Assembly: GCF_007483665.1 (NCBI RefSeq)
Contig: NZ_ML660187.1
Location: forward strand, 1 to 64,000
From: Catellatospora sichuanensis
GTDB lineage: Bacteria; Actinomycetota; Actinomycetes; Mycobacteriales; Micromonosporaceae
Reading direction: 5' to 3'
DNA length: 64,000 nucleotides
Shown here: positions 1 to 8,426 of the stretch, piece by piece
Numbering within the stretch: the stretch's first letter is position 1
Layout of the letters: each line of letters opens with the position of its first letter
Notes under the pieces: generated by a model
Database searches by the model: none
Told to the model about the DNA's origin: nothing
What the model saw: only the letters and a program-made list of their open reading frames with translations
Position numbers and translations under genes: made by a program

Positions 1-50
1 GCACGCCGCCAGCGTTCGTCCTGAGCCAGGATCAAACTCTCCAAAAAGAA
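1..50 (-). rRNA. rrs: 16S rRNA gene, 5' end only (window edge)
   Basis: The reverse complement reads through the universal 16S 5' block, including GAGTTTGATCCTGGCTCAG followed by the GACGAACGCTGGCGGC continuation. The rest of the gene lies beyond position 1. The mature 5' end is placed just upstream of the GGAGAGTTTGATC block, so the boundary near 45-50 is approximate. Confidence 0.97.
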
Positions 51-174
51 TTCAAAAACCCGGCAAAAGATCAAACCCCGACAAATAAATGTCCGAATCC
101 GAATCCATCACCAAAGCAACCACCCCGGAAAAAGCCGGGATGGCCAATAATTGGCACTTGGCTTAAATAGCACC

Positions 175-194
175 CTGTTGAGTTCTCAAAGAAC
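175..194 (-). promoter_or_regulatory. rRNA leader antitermination/processing motif
   Basis: On the minus strand this reads TTCTTTGAGAACTCAACAG, the conserved leader motif found upstream of actinobacterial 16S genes and usually treated as a boxA-like antitermination or RNase processing element. It lies about 125 nt upstream of the 16S start and downstream of the promoters, as expected. The function is by analogy. Confidence 0.7.
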
Positions 195-251
195 AAGCAC
201 ACACCTTGCTGGTGTCCCACATCGTGGGATCCCGCTCGGGGCAACTCATCC

Positions 252-280
252 AACTTACCCGGTCTGTCGCTCCGTGTCAA
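252..280 (-). promoter_or_regulatory. rrn promoter, proximal
   Basis: TTGACA (280-275), a 17-nt spacer and TAAGTT (257-252) on the minus strand form a near-consensus vegetative sigma promoter upstream of the leader motif. This is the best promoter in the rRNA upstream region. Confidence 0.75.
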
Positions 281-460
281 GCGAATCTTTCCTGATTTTT
301 CAGGATCGATTTGCATCCATGTCGCGGCTTCCCAGCCCGAACGCACCACAGCTACTTCAGCAGCTAGATCAGTTCGGAAGAACCTGCAACCCGGCCGGCG
401 GTCACTTCCGAGACTTGGTCTCGGCGGACTCATCCGCCCGGCTCGTTGCCGGCTCGAAGA

Positions 461-489
461 ACATTACCCGGTCGGTTTCGCGAGCGCAA
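461..489 (-). promoter_or_regulatory. rrn promoter, middle candidate
   Basis: TTGCGC (489-484), 17-nt spacer, TAATGT (466-461). The -10 and its downstream context (TAATGTTCT) recur in the distal candidate at 580-609, consistent with duplicated tandem rRNA promoters. Confidence 0.5.
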
Positions 490-579
490 GTCCCGCACCA
501 CCCAGATGTCCGGCGTTTTCCGAACTTCGACTTGAGCTCTTCGCTCGCCTCTTTTGTCCGTTCCGCGCTGGCAGAGAGA

Positions 580-609
580 ACATTACGCAAACGCCGGGCG
601 ACCATGCAA
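580..609 (-). promoter_or_regulatory. rrn promoter, distal candidate
   Basis: TTGCAT (609-604), 18-nt spacer, TAATGT (585-580), with the same TAATGTTCT as the middle candidate. It lies just beyond the fahA 3' end at 636, so the 50-635 gap is accounted for as leader plus tandem promoters. Confidence 0.45.
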
Positions 610-635
610 ATCGGGGTGGTGCGGCCCCGATCACA

Positions 636-1811
636 TTAGACGTGAGCTGGGAAAACAGTCCCTGCAACGGGACCGAGCTCGATGTCTGCCACGCGGGCGC
701 GCAACACGACGGTGTCTCCGTCGGCCAGAAACGCGCGTTCCTCGCCCTTGACCACGACCGGTTCCTTGCCGCCCCACGTCAGTTCCAGGAACGAACCCAC
801 CTGGCCACGCTCCGGACCCGACACCGTGCCGGACGCGTAGAGATCGCCGGTACGCAGGCTCGCCCCGTTCACGGTCAGGTGCGCCAGCTGCTGCGCCGGC
901 GTCCAGTACATGGTGCGGAACGGGGGCGTCGCCACCGTGGTCTCGTTCCACTCGACGGTGATGCCGAGGTCGAGCGCCCGGCGGTCGTCGTCGAGATACG
1001 GCAGCACCGGCGGGTCCTGCGCGGGCGCCGCGGTCCAGGCATCCTCGCCGAACGCGGCCAGCGGTGTGATCCACGCCGACACCGAGGTCGCGAAGGACTT
1101 GCCCAGGAACGGGCCGAGCGGCTGGTACTCCCAGGCCTGGATGTCACGGGCCGACCAGTCGTTGACCAGCACCACGCCGAACACGTGCTCGGCGAAACGC
1201 TGCCACGGCACCGGCTCGCCCAGGGCGGAACCGACCCCGACCACGAACCCGACTTCGGCTTCGATGTCCAGGCGCCGGCACGGGCCGAAATCGTCCGCGG
1301 CGCGCTGGCCGCTGGGTCGTACCACCGGCGTGCCGCTGACCACGACGGTGCCCGCCCGGCCGTGGTAGCCGATGGGCAGGTGTTTCCAGTTCGGCAGCAG
1401 CGCCGCCCCGCCGGGCCGGAAGATCTGGCCGACGTTGGAGGCGTGGTGCTCGGAGGAGTAGAAGTCGACGTAGTCGGCGACGGTCCAGGCCAGCAGGTTG
1501 GTCACGGTCGCCAGCGGAATCAGCAGCGGCTCGACCGCGGCGCGATGAGCCGGGTCGCCGAGCAGCTCGGTGATCCGGGCGCGGACCGCCGACCAGTGCG
1601 CCGGGCCCAGCGCGAGGAACGCGTCCAGGTTCGACGCCCGCAGGCTGTCCCCGGCGAGAATCAACCCGGCGGCCTCCGCGGCGTCCAGATCAAAAGCAGA
1701 ATCACCGATGCGTACGGCACACCGCGGCCTTCCGTCCGGCGCCACGATCACGCCGTACGGAAGGTGGTTCAGGTCGTAGCCGCTGCCGGCCGCTTCGGGC
1801 ACCCAGGTCAT
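636..1811 (-). CDS. fahA: Fumarylacetoacetase
   Basis: 391 aa, full length. It hydrolyses fumarylacetoacetate to fumarate and acetoacetate, the last step of tyrosine/homogentisate degradation in the cytoplasm. Family landmarks are visible in order: YVDFYSSEHHASNVG around residues 114-128 (Asp116 metal ligand, His123 catalytic), LDIEAEVGF around 181-189 (Glu184 and Glu186 metal ligands), and VNDWSARDIQAWEY from about 216 (Asp218). It follows the 277-aa gene on the same strand after 67 nt, probably as an operon, and faces hmgA of the same pathway. The start ATG has a strong GAGGAGA ribosome site inside a 24-bp block also found at 14130-14153. No maleylacetoacetate isomerase gene is recognised nearby. 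Confidence 0.95.
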   Translation of the reverse strand: MTWVPEAAGSGYDLNHLPYGVIVAPDGRPRCAVRIGDSAFDLDAAEAAGLILAGDSLRASNLDAFLALGPAHWSAVRARITELLGDPAHRAAVEPLLIPLATVTNLLAWTVADYVDFYSSEHHASNVGQIFRPGGAALLPNWKHLPIGYHGRAGTVVVSGTPVVRPSGQRAADDFGPCRRLDIEAEVGFVVGVGSALGEPVPWQRFAEHVFGVVLVNDWSARDIQAWEYQPLGPFLGKSFATSVSAWITPLAAFGEDAWTAAPAQDPPVLPYLDDDRRALDLGITVEWNETTVATPPFRTMYWTPAQQLAHLTVNGASLRTGDLYASGTVSGPERGQVGSFLELTWGGKEPVVVKGEERAFLADGDTVVLRARVADIELGPVAGTVFPAHV

Positions 1812-1830
1812 GCCTTCTCCTCGCTGCGCT
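1807..1830 (-). repeat. 24-bp ribosome-site block, copy 1
   Basis: This block spans the fahA start codon and its GAGGAGA ribosome site. It is identical over 24 bp to 14130-14153 in front of the ACT-domain gene; the shared core on the coding strand is AGCGCAGCGAGGAGAAGGC followed by the ATG. The two genes are unrelated. Confidence 0.75.
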
Positions 1831-1878
1831 CACCAGCGCCACGATGCACCGGTGAGATGGTTCGATCGGCGCGCCCGC

Positions 1879-2712
1879 TCACGGGCGTCCGTCCAGTAGT
1901 CCGAGTTTTTGCAGGTCCGCGAGTGGCTCAGGGATGCTGCAGGTGCCGAAGCCGACCCACAGCGGCCGCTCACGGGTGCGGCGCGAGCGCACCGCCTCGA
2001 TCAGGGTCAGCGGCTGGGTGGTGGCCAGCAGCCCCGTGACCTCGGTCACCTCCACCCCCTCCGCGGCGGCGCATGCAGCGGCCAGCACGTTGAGGAAGCC
2101 GTGGTGGGTGAAGCCTGTCTCCGGGTCGGTGTGCCGGATGGCGTGATGCAGCCCGGCGGTCAGCTTGAACGGCAGCTCGCGTTCGTGACACGCGATGATC
2201 ACCGCGGCCAGCTCCATGGGCGTGGGGAACAGCTCGGCCGCCAGGCCGCCGGTGCGGAACTTCGCGGACACCGGCAGCCCGGTCCCGCGGGCCTGCGCGA
2301 GCACGTCGAGCGCGGCCAGCAGCCCCCAGGCGAGCGGGATCTCCGCGTATCCGCGCAGCCCGCTGTCGCGTACCCGGTGCAGGAAGTCGTGCAGGGCGGG
2401 TGACGGGTCCTCGCCGCGACGCGCCATGGCCGCCTCGACCTGGACGGCCCGCACCCCCGCGGGCGTCGGCAGGAAGCAGTCGGCAGTCGGCCCGTCGGCG
2501 ATGACGCCTACCTGCAGCTCCTCGCCCGAAGCCACGAGTGTGCCCAGCTCGCGCAGTTGGGAGGCGGGCACCAGGAGCGGGCCGACGAGCGGGGCGTACC
2601 AGGCGCGGCGATGCTCGCGGTGGGCCGCCACGGCGTCGGGCAGCGTGGCGCTGCCGGGCGGGAAGACCGCGGCATCGTCGAGCAGCTGTGCCAGCAGCGG
2701 TGGCGTTGACAT
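1879..2712 (-). CDS. Conserved protein of the homogentisate cluster, function unknown
   Basis: 277 aa, no signal peptide or membrane segment seen. The N-terminus carries DDAAVFPPGSATLPDAV; I do not recognise a characterised family. The alternating hydrophobic strands and Gly-rich turns (for example KFRTGGLAAELFPTPMELA and the histidine-rich FKLTAGLHHAIRHTDPETG) would suit a TIM-barrel-like enzyme, but that is inference. It sits between fahA (same strand, downstream) and the divergent hmgA, so a role in aromatic ring catabolism is likely. There is no ribosome site before ATG 2712; instead TAGATT ends 8 nt upstream, so the mRNA may be leaderless. Confidence 0.8.
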   Translation of the reverse strand: MSTPPLLAQLLDDAAVFPPGSATLPDAVAAHREHRRAWYAPLVGPLLVPASQLRELGTLVASGEELQVGVIADGPTADCFLPTPAGVRAVQVEAAMARRGEDPSPALHDFLHRVRDSGLRGYAEIPLAWGLLAALDVLAQARGTGLPVSAKFRTGGLAAELFPTPMELAAVIIACHERELPFKLTAGLHHAIRHTDPETGFTHHGFLNVLAAACAAAEGVEVTEVTGLLATTQPLTLIEAVRSRRTRERPLWVGFGTCSIPEPLADLQKLGLLDGRP

Positions 2713-2720
2713 GATCAGTC

Positions 2721-2750
2721 AATCTAGTGGACGCTACATAGAGCGGACAA
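2721..2750 (-). promoter_or_regulatory. Promoter of the unknown gene-fahA operon
   Basis: TTGTCC (2750-2745), 18-nt spacer and TAGATT (2726-2721) on the minus strand, ending 8 nt before the ATG at 2712. Confidence 0.5.
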
Positions 2751-2753
2751 GAG

Positions 2754-2770
2754 CGTCCGATTATCGGACG
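2754..2770. promoter_or_regulatory. Operator-like palindrome between the fahA operon and hmgA
   Basis: A perfect inverted repeat, CGTCCGA-TTA-TCGGACG. It lies just upstream of the minus-strand promoter at 2721-2750. The heptamer AGTGGAC also occurs on either side (2726-2732 and 2784-2790), the second overlapping a possible hmgA -10 TAAAGT (2781-2786). The layout suits one regulator controlling both transcripts; the regulator is not encoded in this window. Confidence 0.55.
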
Positions 2771-2822
2771 GATCTCTTCGTAAAGTGGACACCGCTCCTA
2801 AAAGCGACACAGGAGGTTGGCC

Positions 2823-3989
2823 ATGCCGTACTACCGCAGCGTCGGTGAAGTCCCGCGGAAACGGCACACGCAGTTCCGCAAGCCCGACGGCGGCCTCTAC
2901 GCCGAGGAACTGATGGGTCAGGAAGGCTTCTCCTCCGACTCCTCGCTGCTCTACCACCGCCACGCGCCGACCGCGATCGTGGCGGCCGAGGAGTTCGACC
3001 CGCCCGCCTGGACCAGGCTGCCGAACCGCCCCCTCAAGCCCCGCCACCTGCAGACCCACAAGCTGGACCAGTCCGGTGCCGACGCCGTGCTCGGCCGGCA
3101 GCACCTGCTGGCCAACGACGACTGCCGCATCTCGTACGTGCTCGCCGACGCCCCCTCACCGCTGTACCGCAACGCGATCGGCGACGAGTGCCTCTATGTC
3201 GAGGCCGGCCGGCTGCGGGTGGAGTCGGTGTTCGGCGTGCTGGACGCGGTCGAGGGCGACTACGTGGTCATCCCCACCTCGGTGGTGCACCGGCTGGTCC
3301 CGCTGGAGCCGACCCGGCTGCTGGTCATCGAAGCCACCGGGCACATCGGACCGCCCAAGCGGTACCTGTCCGTGCGCGGGCAGTTCCTCGAGCACTCCCC
3401 CTACTGCGAGCGCGACCTGCGCGGACCCGACGAGCCGCTGCTCGTCGACGGTAGCGACGTCGAGGTGCTGGTGCAGCACCGTCGTGGTTGGACCCGGCAT
3501 GTGTACGCCCAGCACCCGTTCGACGTCGTGGGCTGGGACGGATGCCTCTACCCGTGGGCGTTCTCGATCCACGACTTCGAGCCGATCACCGGGCGGCTGC
3601 ACCAGCCGCCGCCGGTGCACCAGACCTTCCAGGGTCCGAACTTCGTGATCTGCTCATTCGTGCCGCGCAAGGTGGATTACCATCCGCTCGCCATCCCGGT
3701 GCCGTACAACCACCACAACGTCGACTCCGACGAGATGCTCTTCTACACCGGCGGCGACTACGAGGCGCGCCGCGGCTCCGGTATCGGCCAGGGCTCGATC
3801 TCGCTGCACCCGTCCGGGTTCACCCACGGGCCGCAGCCGGGTGCGGCCGAACGTTCGATCGGGGCGGAACGTTTCGACGAACTGGCCGTCATGGTGGACA
3901 CATTCCGCCCGCTGGACCTGTGCGAGCCGGCGCTCTCCTGCGAAGACCCCGGGTACGCCTGGACGTGGTCGGGCCGCGCCCCGGGGTGA
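2823..3989 (+). CDS. hmgA: Homogentisate 1,2-dioxygenase
   Basis: 388 aa. An iron-dependent ring-cleaving enzyme converting homogentisate to maleylacetoacetate. The cupin core carries the expected metal-binding region, PYNHHNVDSDEMLFY (His/Glu ligands) and HPSGFTHGPQPG (His ligand). ATG 2823 is chosen over an in-frame TTG six bases earlier because AGGAGG (2811-2816) is ideally spaced from it. The protein is shorter than the roughly 440-aa animal enzyme, which I believe is normal for actinobacterial members. It is divergent from the unknown gene and fahA across a 110-bp control region. Confidence 0.96.
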   Translation: MPYYRSVGEVPRKRHTQFRKPDGGLYAEELMGQEGFSSDSSLLYHRHAPTAIVAAEEFDPPAWTRLPNRPLKPRHLQTHKLDQSGADAVLGRQHLLANDDCRISYVLADAPSPLYRNAIGDECLYVEAGRLRVESVFGVLDAVEGDYVVIPTSVVHRLVPLEPTRLLVIEATGHIGPPKRYLSVRGQFLEHSPYCERDLRGPDEPLLVDGSDVEVLVQHRRGWTRHVYAQHPFDVVGWDGCLYPWAFSIHDFEPITGRLHQPPPVHQTFQGPNFVICSFVPRKVDYHPLAIPVPYNHHNVDSDEMLFYTGGDYEARRGSGIGQGSISLHPSGFTHGPQPGAAERSIGAERFDELAVMVDTFRPLDLCEPALSCEDPGYAWTWSGRAPG

Positions 3990-4028
3990 AACCGCCGGCT
4001 CGGCCTCTCCCGACCACCGAGATGGACG

Positions 4029-4067
4029 GTGCGGGAACCGGGCGGCAGTCCGCCCTCATTCCCGCAC
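4029..4067. terminator. Bidirectional terminator between hmgA and ispF
   Basis: A long hairpin. The outer arms GTGCGGGAA (4029-4037) and TTCCCGCAC (4059-4067) enclose inner arms GGGCGG and CCGCCC. It is placed between the convergent 3' ends of hmgA and ispF; there is no long T-run on either side. Confidence 0.65.
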
Positions 4068-4087
4068 TGTCTTGCCCGGTCTCGCAC

Positions 4088-4579
4088 TTACGGCTGATGG
4101 GACCGGGGGGCCTGGAGATCGGGGTGCACCAGCGCCACCGCGATCGCGGCGAGGCCCTCTCCGCGGCCGGTGAGACCGAGTCCGTCGGTGGTGGTGCCGG
4201 ACACGGTCACGGGAGCGCCCGCGGCAGCCGAGAGCACCTGCTGCGCCTCGTCCCGCCGCTTACCGATCTTGGGGGCCACTCCGATCACCTGGATCGAGAT
4301 GTTGCCGACCGCATAACCCGCGGCTCGCACGCGGCGGGCGGCCTCGGCCAGCAGCACGACGCCGGCCGCACCGGACCACTCCGGACGATCGGTGCCGAAG
4401 TTCGCACCCAGGTCGCCGAGACCGGCCGCGCTGAACAGGGCGTCGCAGGCGGCATGCGCGGCGACGTCGGCGTCGGAGTGCCCGGCCAGGCCTGGCGAGT
4501 CGGGCCAGTGCAGGCCCGCGACCCAGCACGGCCGGGTCTCGTCGAACGCGTGCACATCCGTCCCGATCCCGACCCTCAC
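4088..4579 (-). CDS. ispF: 2-C-methyl-D-erythritol 2,4-cyclodiphosphate synthase
   Basis: 163 aa, the normal size. It cyclises CDP-methylerythritol 2-phosphate to the 2,4-cyclodiphosphate in the MEP pathway of isoprenoid synthesis. The N-terminal [11 protein letters not shown] (Asp and His metal ligands) and [14 protein letters not shown], plus the C-terminal [14 protein letters not shown], are family signatures. It lies 75 nt downstream of ispD on the same strand, giving the usual actinobacterial carD-ispD-ispF order. Confidence 0.96.
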   Translation of the reverse strand: MRVGIGTDVHAFDETRPCWVAGLHWPDSPGLAGHSDADVAAHAACDALFSAAGLGDLGANFGTDRPEWSGAAGVVLLAEAARRVRAAGYAVGNISIQVIGVAPKIGKRRDEAQQVLSAAAGAPVTVSGTTTDGLGLTGRGEGLAAIAVALVHPDLQAPRSHQP

Positions 4580-4654
4580 GGATTGCCTCCTCGATCATCG
4601 CGGCGCCAGGGTGGCGACACCGTCGAACCCTGCCACAAGTTCATGATCAACCTG

Positions 4655-5386
4655 CTAGAGGGGGTGGGCTGCCAGCAGGGATTCGGCTATGAGGAGGTCG
4701 AGGGGGCGGGTGATTTTGAGGGCCAGGTCGCTGCCGGGGACGCAGTGGACCTTGTGGCCGAGGCGCTCGACCATGCCGGCGTCGTCGGTGTGCTCGTCGA
4801 CGGCCTCGGCGTGGGCGCGGACGAGCGTCGCTCGGGGGAAGCCCTGCGGAGTCTGGATCACGCGCAACGGGGCGCGGTCGACGGTCTCCAGGACGTGCTC
4901 GCCGGCGTCCACGCGCTTGATGGTGTCGACCACGGGCAGGGCGGGCACCACGGCGGCCGCGCCGGACCGGACCGCGGCGGCGACCGCCTCGACCAGCTCA
5001 GGCGGGGTAAGCGCGCGGGCGGCATCGTGCACCAGCACGACCTCGATGGACTCGGGTACGACGGCCAGGGCGGCGGCCACCGACTGCTGCCGGGTCGCGC
5101 CGCCGGGCACCACCGTGGCGCCGGGCACCAGCGCGCGGACCGCGTCCACGTCGCCAGGCGGCGCGGCGATGACGATCATCGCCACCGACGGGGCCAGGGC
5201 GAGACGGCGGCAGGCGTGCACCAGCAGCGGCTCGCCGGCCAGCTCACGCAGAGCCTTGGGGGTTCCGCCGCCGAGGCGCACCCCCATGCCCGCGGCGGGA
5301 ACGAGAACCGCGACGTCCTTGCGCCGGTGAGGCGCAGGAACGTCGCGGCTATCGATATCAGATGACACTGCCGTTGTGCGGGTCAC
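4655..5386 (-). CDS. ispD: 2-C-methyl-D-erythritol 4-phosphate cytidylyltransferase
   Basis: 243 aa. It transfers CMP from CTP to methylerythritol phosphate. The nucleotidyltransferase signature [19 protein letters not shown] starts near residue 28, [15 protein letters not shown] follows mid-protein, and [10 protein letters not shown] lies in the C-terminal half. The GTG start overlaps the carD stop (GTGA), implying translational coupling. A stretch of about 22 residues precedes the conserved domain. Confidence 0.95.
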   Translation of the reverse strand: MTRTTAVSSDIDSRDVPAPHRRKDVAVLVPAAGMGVRLGGGTPKALRELAGEPLLVHACRRLALAPSVAMIVIAAPPGDVDAVRALVPGATVVPGGATRQQSVAAALAVVPESIEVVLVHDAARALTPPELVEAVAAAVRSGAAAVVPALPVVDTIKRVDAGEHVLETVDRAPLRVIQTPQGFPRATLVRAHAEAVDEHTDDAGMVERLGHKVHCVPGSDLALKITRPLDLLIAESLLAAHPL

Positions 5387-5868
5387 GCCTCAGCAAGCAC
5401 CTTGTCCAGGAGAACCTCGGCTCCGTCCTTGGTGCTCTTCTCGGCGAGCGCGACCTCGCCGACGAGGATGTCCCGAGCCTTGGCAAGCATCCGCTTCTCC
5501 CCCGCCGACAGACCACGCTCACGCTCACGGCGCCAGAGGTCACGCACGACCTCCGCCACCTTGAGCGGGTTACCCGAGGCAAGCTTCTCGAGATTCGCCT
5601 TGTAGCGCCGCGACCAGTTGGTCGGCTCCTCGGTGTGCGGGGCGCGGAGGACGTCGAAAACCTTGGACAGGCCCTCTTCGCCAACCACCTCACGCACGCC
5701 GACGATCTCGGCGTTCTCGGCGGGCACCCGCACCGTCAGGTCGCCTTGAGCGACCCGAAGGACGAGGTAAAGCTTCTCCTCGCCCTTGATGGTGCGGGTC
5801 TCGATAGCCTCGATGAGTGCGGCCCCGTGGTGGGGGTAGACAACGGTCTCGCCGACACTGAAATCCAT
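5383..5868 (-). CDS. carD: CarD-family RNA polymerase-binding regulator
   Basis: 161 aa. It binds RNA polymerase beta and stabilises open complexes, particularly at rRNA promoters, in mycobacteria. The N-terminal [17 protein letters not shown] begins the RID/Tudor-like domain. The helical C-terminal domain follows from about residue 60 and includes [14 protein letters not shown] and the [15 protein letters not shown] region. The start ATG has AAAGGGG upstream. It heads the carD-ispD-ispF operon. Confidence 0.96.
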   Translation of the reverse strand: MDFSVGETVVYPHHGAALIEAIETRTIKGEEKLYLVLRVAQGDLTVRVPAENAEIVGVREVVGEEGLSKVFDVLRAPHTEEPTNWSRRYKANLEKLASGNPLKVAEVVRDLWRRERERGLSAGEKRMLAKARDILVGEVALAEKSTKDGAEVLLDKVLAEA

Positions 5869-6166
5869 AGGTACGAAACCCCTTTCGCTGTGTCTAGGGT
5901 AACACGGGCGTGCCGCGCAGTCCCAGCCCGTCTTGCACAGTTAGCGCAGCTCACCCCCGTTGTGAGCCGTATTTCTTCTGCTTGACACAGCTCGGCAACG
6001 CTTCTTCCGCTACGCTGAGTGACCTTTTCTGCACTCATTGGCGTCTGTAGGACCGGATGTCCGCATCGCGAACAGTCCTCAATCTCCTCCGACGCGCCAC
6101 TAGCGTGAGTCTGTACGACGCGGGACAGTAGAGAGACGCGGTGCTTGAACGCGCGAGGAGCCGGCG
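5869..6166. other. Divergent intergenic region carD / 6167 gene
   Basis: 298 nt with no gene seen. It contains a small inverted repeat, GCTCAC...GTGAGC, near 5950-5970 and several -10-like hexamers, but no promoter with good -35 and -10 spacing for either gene that I would defend. Confidence 0.4.
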
Positions 6167-6598
6167 ATGGGCACGCTGGGGAACGGCCTTCCGGACCTCC
6201 CGCCCGAATGGGGAGAGGTCGTCATTCCCGATGACCCCGCTGAGCTGGCCGAAGAGGCCGAGCGGGTCCGGGAGGAGCTGCGGGCCGAAGTCAGGGCCGC
6301 ACGACGCGCAGCCTGGCGGGCACGCTGGCGACGGCGGCTGCACCTGCCTGAACGCATCGACGATCCGGATCAGCCGTCACTGGTGCTGCCCCTCATAGTG
6401 CTCGCCATCGCCGTGGTGATCACCTTGCTGAGCCTGCTGCTCATCGCCTGGCCGGGCCTGACCGGGACGACCCCCGAGTCACCGCAGCCCGGCCCACCCG
6501 TGCGCCCGGCGGTCTCCGCCCCCGCAGACTCGTCCCCGACCACGGCGCCGAGTCCGGTCGGCTCGCCGCCGCCGGGCGGACACCCGACCGGCACCTAG
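6167..6598 (+). CDS. Single-span membrane protein, function unknown
   Basis: 143 aa. Residues 1-70 are charged and probably helical, with a Glu/Arg-rich stretch ELAEEAERVREELRAEVR. One membrane span follows at about 73-97 (LVLPLIVLAIAVVITLLSLLLIAW), then a Pro/Ser/Thr-rich tail expected outside the cell. ATG 6167 has GAGGAG just upstream. It is convergent with the 6636-7535 gene. No family recognised. Confidence 0.7.
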   Translation: MGTLGNGLPDLPPEWGEVVIPDDPAELAEEAERVREELRAEVRAARRAAWRARWRRRLHLPERIDDPDQPSLVLPLIVLAIAVVITLLSLLLIAWPGLTGTTPESPQPGPPVRPAVSAPADSSPTTAPSPVGSPPPGGHPTGT

Positions 6599-6635
6599 GC
6601 CGGCCCGGTCGACAGCCCCGGACCCGGCCTCGCGA

Positions 6636-7535
6636 TCAGCCGGCCGCGGAGGAAGCCGGCAGCGGCATCCCGTCGCGGGGCGTCGCCCCCGGTGGCAGCC
6701 GGACCGCCTGCGCGCGCACCCACACCGTGCCGTCAGGACCCAGCCCGGTCAGCGTCACGCGCACGGTTCCAGCGGAGCCCAGGGTGGTCACATACGGGTA
6801 GCGGGAGTTGCAGGTGGGCGCCACCTGGTACCAGTTCCCCTGCTCGGCGACCTCCACCCGGAGCATGATCTCCCCGGCGCAGGTCACCCGCAGCTCGGTG
6901 AGCCCGGACAGGGACACCTCGGCCGTCGAGGTCTGGCCGCCGGTCAACCAGTCGTCGAACAGCATCCGGGCCGCCCGGTCGGCGGGCAGGCCGGACTGCG
7001 CCTGGAGCCGCCACTGGTCCGGCCCGCCGGGCGCGCGCTCGTCCAGCACCCGCCAGCCGCCGACCGCGCCGCCGGTGCCGGCGAGCGACATCGTGATCTG
7101 CAGCTGCCCGACGTCCTTCGGCAGCAGCAGCGGCTCCGTGCGGTACGAGACCTCCGGCGAGCACGCCACGTCGACCTCCAACACGGCGCGGCCGGCGGCG
7201 TCGGCCACCACGACCCGCATCGTGCCCGTGTCGCCGACGCAGGCTGCGTGCAGCTCGAACGCGCCATGCGGAAGTTTCACCTGGTGGAAGAGCGGCTTGT
7301 CGGCGGACAGGGCCACCGGGGGCTGGACCGCCACCACGCTGCTGCTCGGGCGGTCCGCCCACAGCCCGGCCAGCTCGTCGACCGCGGCGTGCCACGACGG
7401 CGAGGGCGAGGGCGACGGCTGCGGTGCCGGCCGGGGCGGCACGGCTTCCGCGGACCGCCACCACCACCCGCCGGCAAGCAGCAGCGTCACCACGGCCAGC
7501 GAGCCGACAGCGGCACGACCTCGTCTGTTGTCCAC
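6636..7535 (-). CDS. Secreted or membrane-anchored protein, function unknown
   Basis: 299 aa from GTG 7535. The N-terminus has a positively charged start, then a hydrophobic span (VGSLAVVTLLLAGGWWW) and a Pro/Ser linker, so it is exported and probably anchored. The rest is beta-rich with four cysteines and looks like one or two sandwich domains; no enzyme motif seen. GTG 7535 is preferred over upstream codons because those would run into the divergent gene at 7574. TACTGT (7549-7544) lies 8 nt before the GTG, with no ribosome site, suggesting a leaderless mRNA. Confidence 0.7.
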   Translation of the reverse strand: MDNRRGRAAVGSLAVVTLLLAGGWWWRSAEAVPPRPAPQPSPSPSPSWHAAVDELAGLWADRPSSSVVAVQPPVALSADKPLFHQVKLPHGAFELHAACVGDTGTMRVVVADAAGRAVLEVDVACSPEVSYRTEPLLLPKDVGQLQITMSLAGTGGAVGGWRVLDERAPGGPDQWRLQAQSGLPADRAARMLFDDWLTGGQTSTAEVSLSGLTELRVTCAGEIMLRVEVAEQGNWYQVAPTCNSRYPYVTTLGSAGTVRVTLTGLGPDGTVWVRAQAVRLPPGATPRDGMPLPASSAAG

Positions 7536-7573
7536 GGTCGGCGACAGTAACCGTGACGCGCGACACTGACCAG

Positions 7574-8374
7574 ATGTCACCGCTGGGTCTGCTGCGCGCA
7601 TGTCATCCGTTGCCCGCCCTCGCCGTCACCGTGTTCGGCGGCCTGCTGGCCGTGGGCATGGGCCACACCCCGGGCGGTGTCGCCGCGGTCATGGCGACCG
7701 TGGCGCTGAGCCAGCTGTCGGTCGGCTGGGCGAACGACGCCATCGACGCCGCACGGGACGCGGCCGTCGGGCGGACTGACAAACCGCTGGCCGGGGACCC
7801 GGCGGGCCGCCGTACCGTCGCCGTCGCGGCCGCGGTGGCCGCCGCCGCGACCGCCGCCGCCTGCCTGTGGTGGGGCTGGCCCGCCGGGGCCTGGTTCGGC
7901 ATCGCCGTGCTCTCCGCCCACCTGTACAACTGGCCGCTCAAGGCGACGGCATGGTCGATCGCGCCCTACCTGGTGTCCTTCGCCTGCCTGGTGATCTTCG
8001 TCAGCACGTCGCTGCCCGGCGCGCCCATGCCGGCCGGCTGGCTGGTCGCCGCGGCGGCGCTGCTGGCGGGCGCGGCACACCTGCTCAACGCGGTGCCCGA
8101 CCTGGCCGACGACGCGGCCACCGGGATCCGCGGCCTGCCCCAGCGACTGGGCGCCCGGCGCAGCCTCGCCGCGGCCTCCGGGCTGCTGCTGGCCGCGACG
8201 CTCACCCTGCTGGCCGGGGCCCGGCCGCCGCTGTGGGCCGGGGCCGGGGCGCTGCTCACGGCCGTCGTCCTGATCGTCATCGGCTGGTACGCGGCGCCGC
8301 GTGCCGCCTTCCGCGCGCTGCTCGCCGTGGCCGCCGTGGACCTGGCTTTGCTGGTGCTCAGCGGCGCGCTGTGA
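7574..8374 (+). CDS. UbiA-family prenyltransferase
   Basis: 266 aa, about eight hydrophobic segments. The two Asp-rich motifs of the family are present: NDAIDAARD in the second loop, and NAVPDLADDAATG in the second half. They bind the prenyl diphosphate through Mg2+. The substrate cannot be told from sequence; the family includes menaquinone, heme and lipid prenyltransferases. ATG 7574 starts 38 nt from the divergent gene. There is no convincing ribosome site. Confidence 0.85.
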   Translation: MSPLGLLRACHPLPALAVTVFGGLLAVGMGHTPGGVAAVMATVALSQLSVGWANDAIDAARDAAVGRTDKPLAGDPAGRRTVAVAAAVAAAATAAACLWWGWPAGAWFGIAVLSAHLYNWPLKATAWSIAPYLVSFACLVIFVSTSLPGAPMPAGWLVAAAALLAGAAHLLNAVPDLADDAATGIRGLPQRLGARRSLAAASGLLLAATLTLLAGARPPLWAGAGALLTAVVLIVIGWYAAPRAAFRALLAVAAVDLALLVLSGAL

Positions 8375-8414
8375 TCAGCGGCGGGTCGGCTGCGGGGCCT
8401 CGATCGCCGGACAC

Positions 8415-8420
8415 TACGCT
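8415..8420 (+). promoter_or_regulatory. -10 element, leaderless start
   Basis: TACGCT followed by exactly 6 nt and then the GTG of the lipoprotein gene at 8427. Confidence 0.6.
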
Positions 8421-8426
8421 GGGCCC

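Noticed and set aside
7535..7601. Earlier start for the 6636-7535 gene
   Set aside because: It would overlap the divergent prenyltransferase gene and adds residues that precede the signal-anchor segment without family support.
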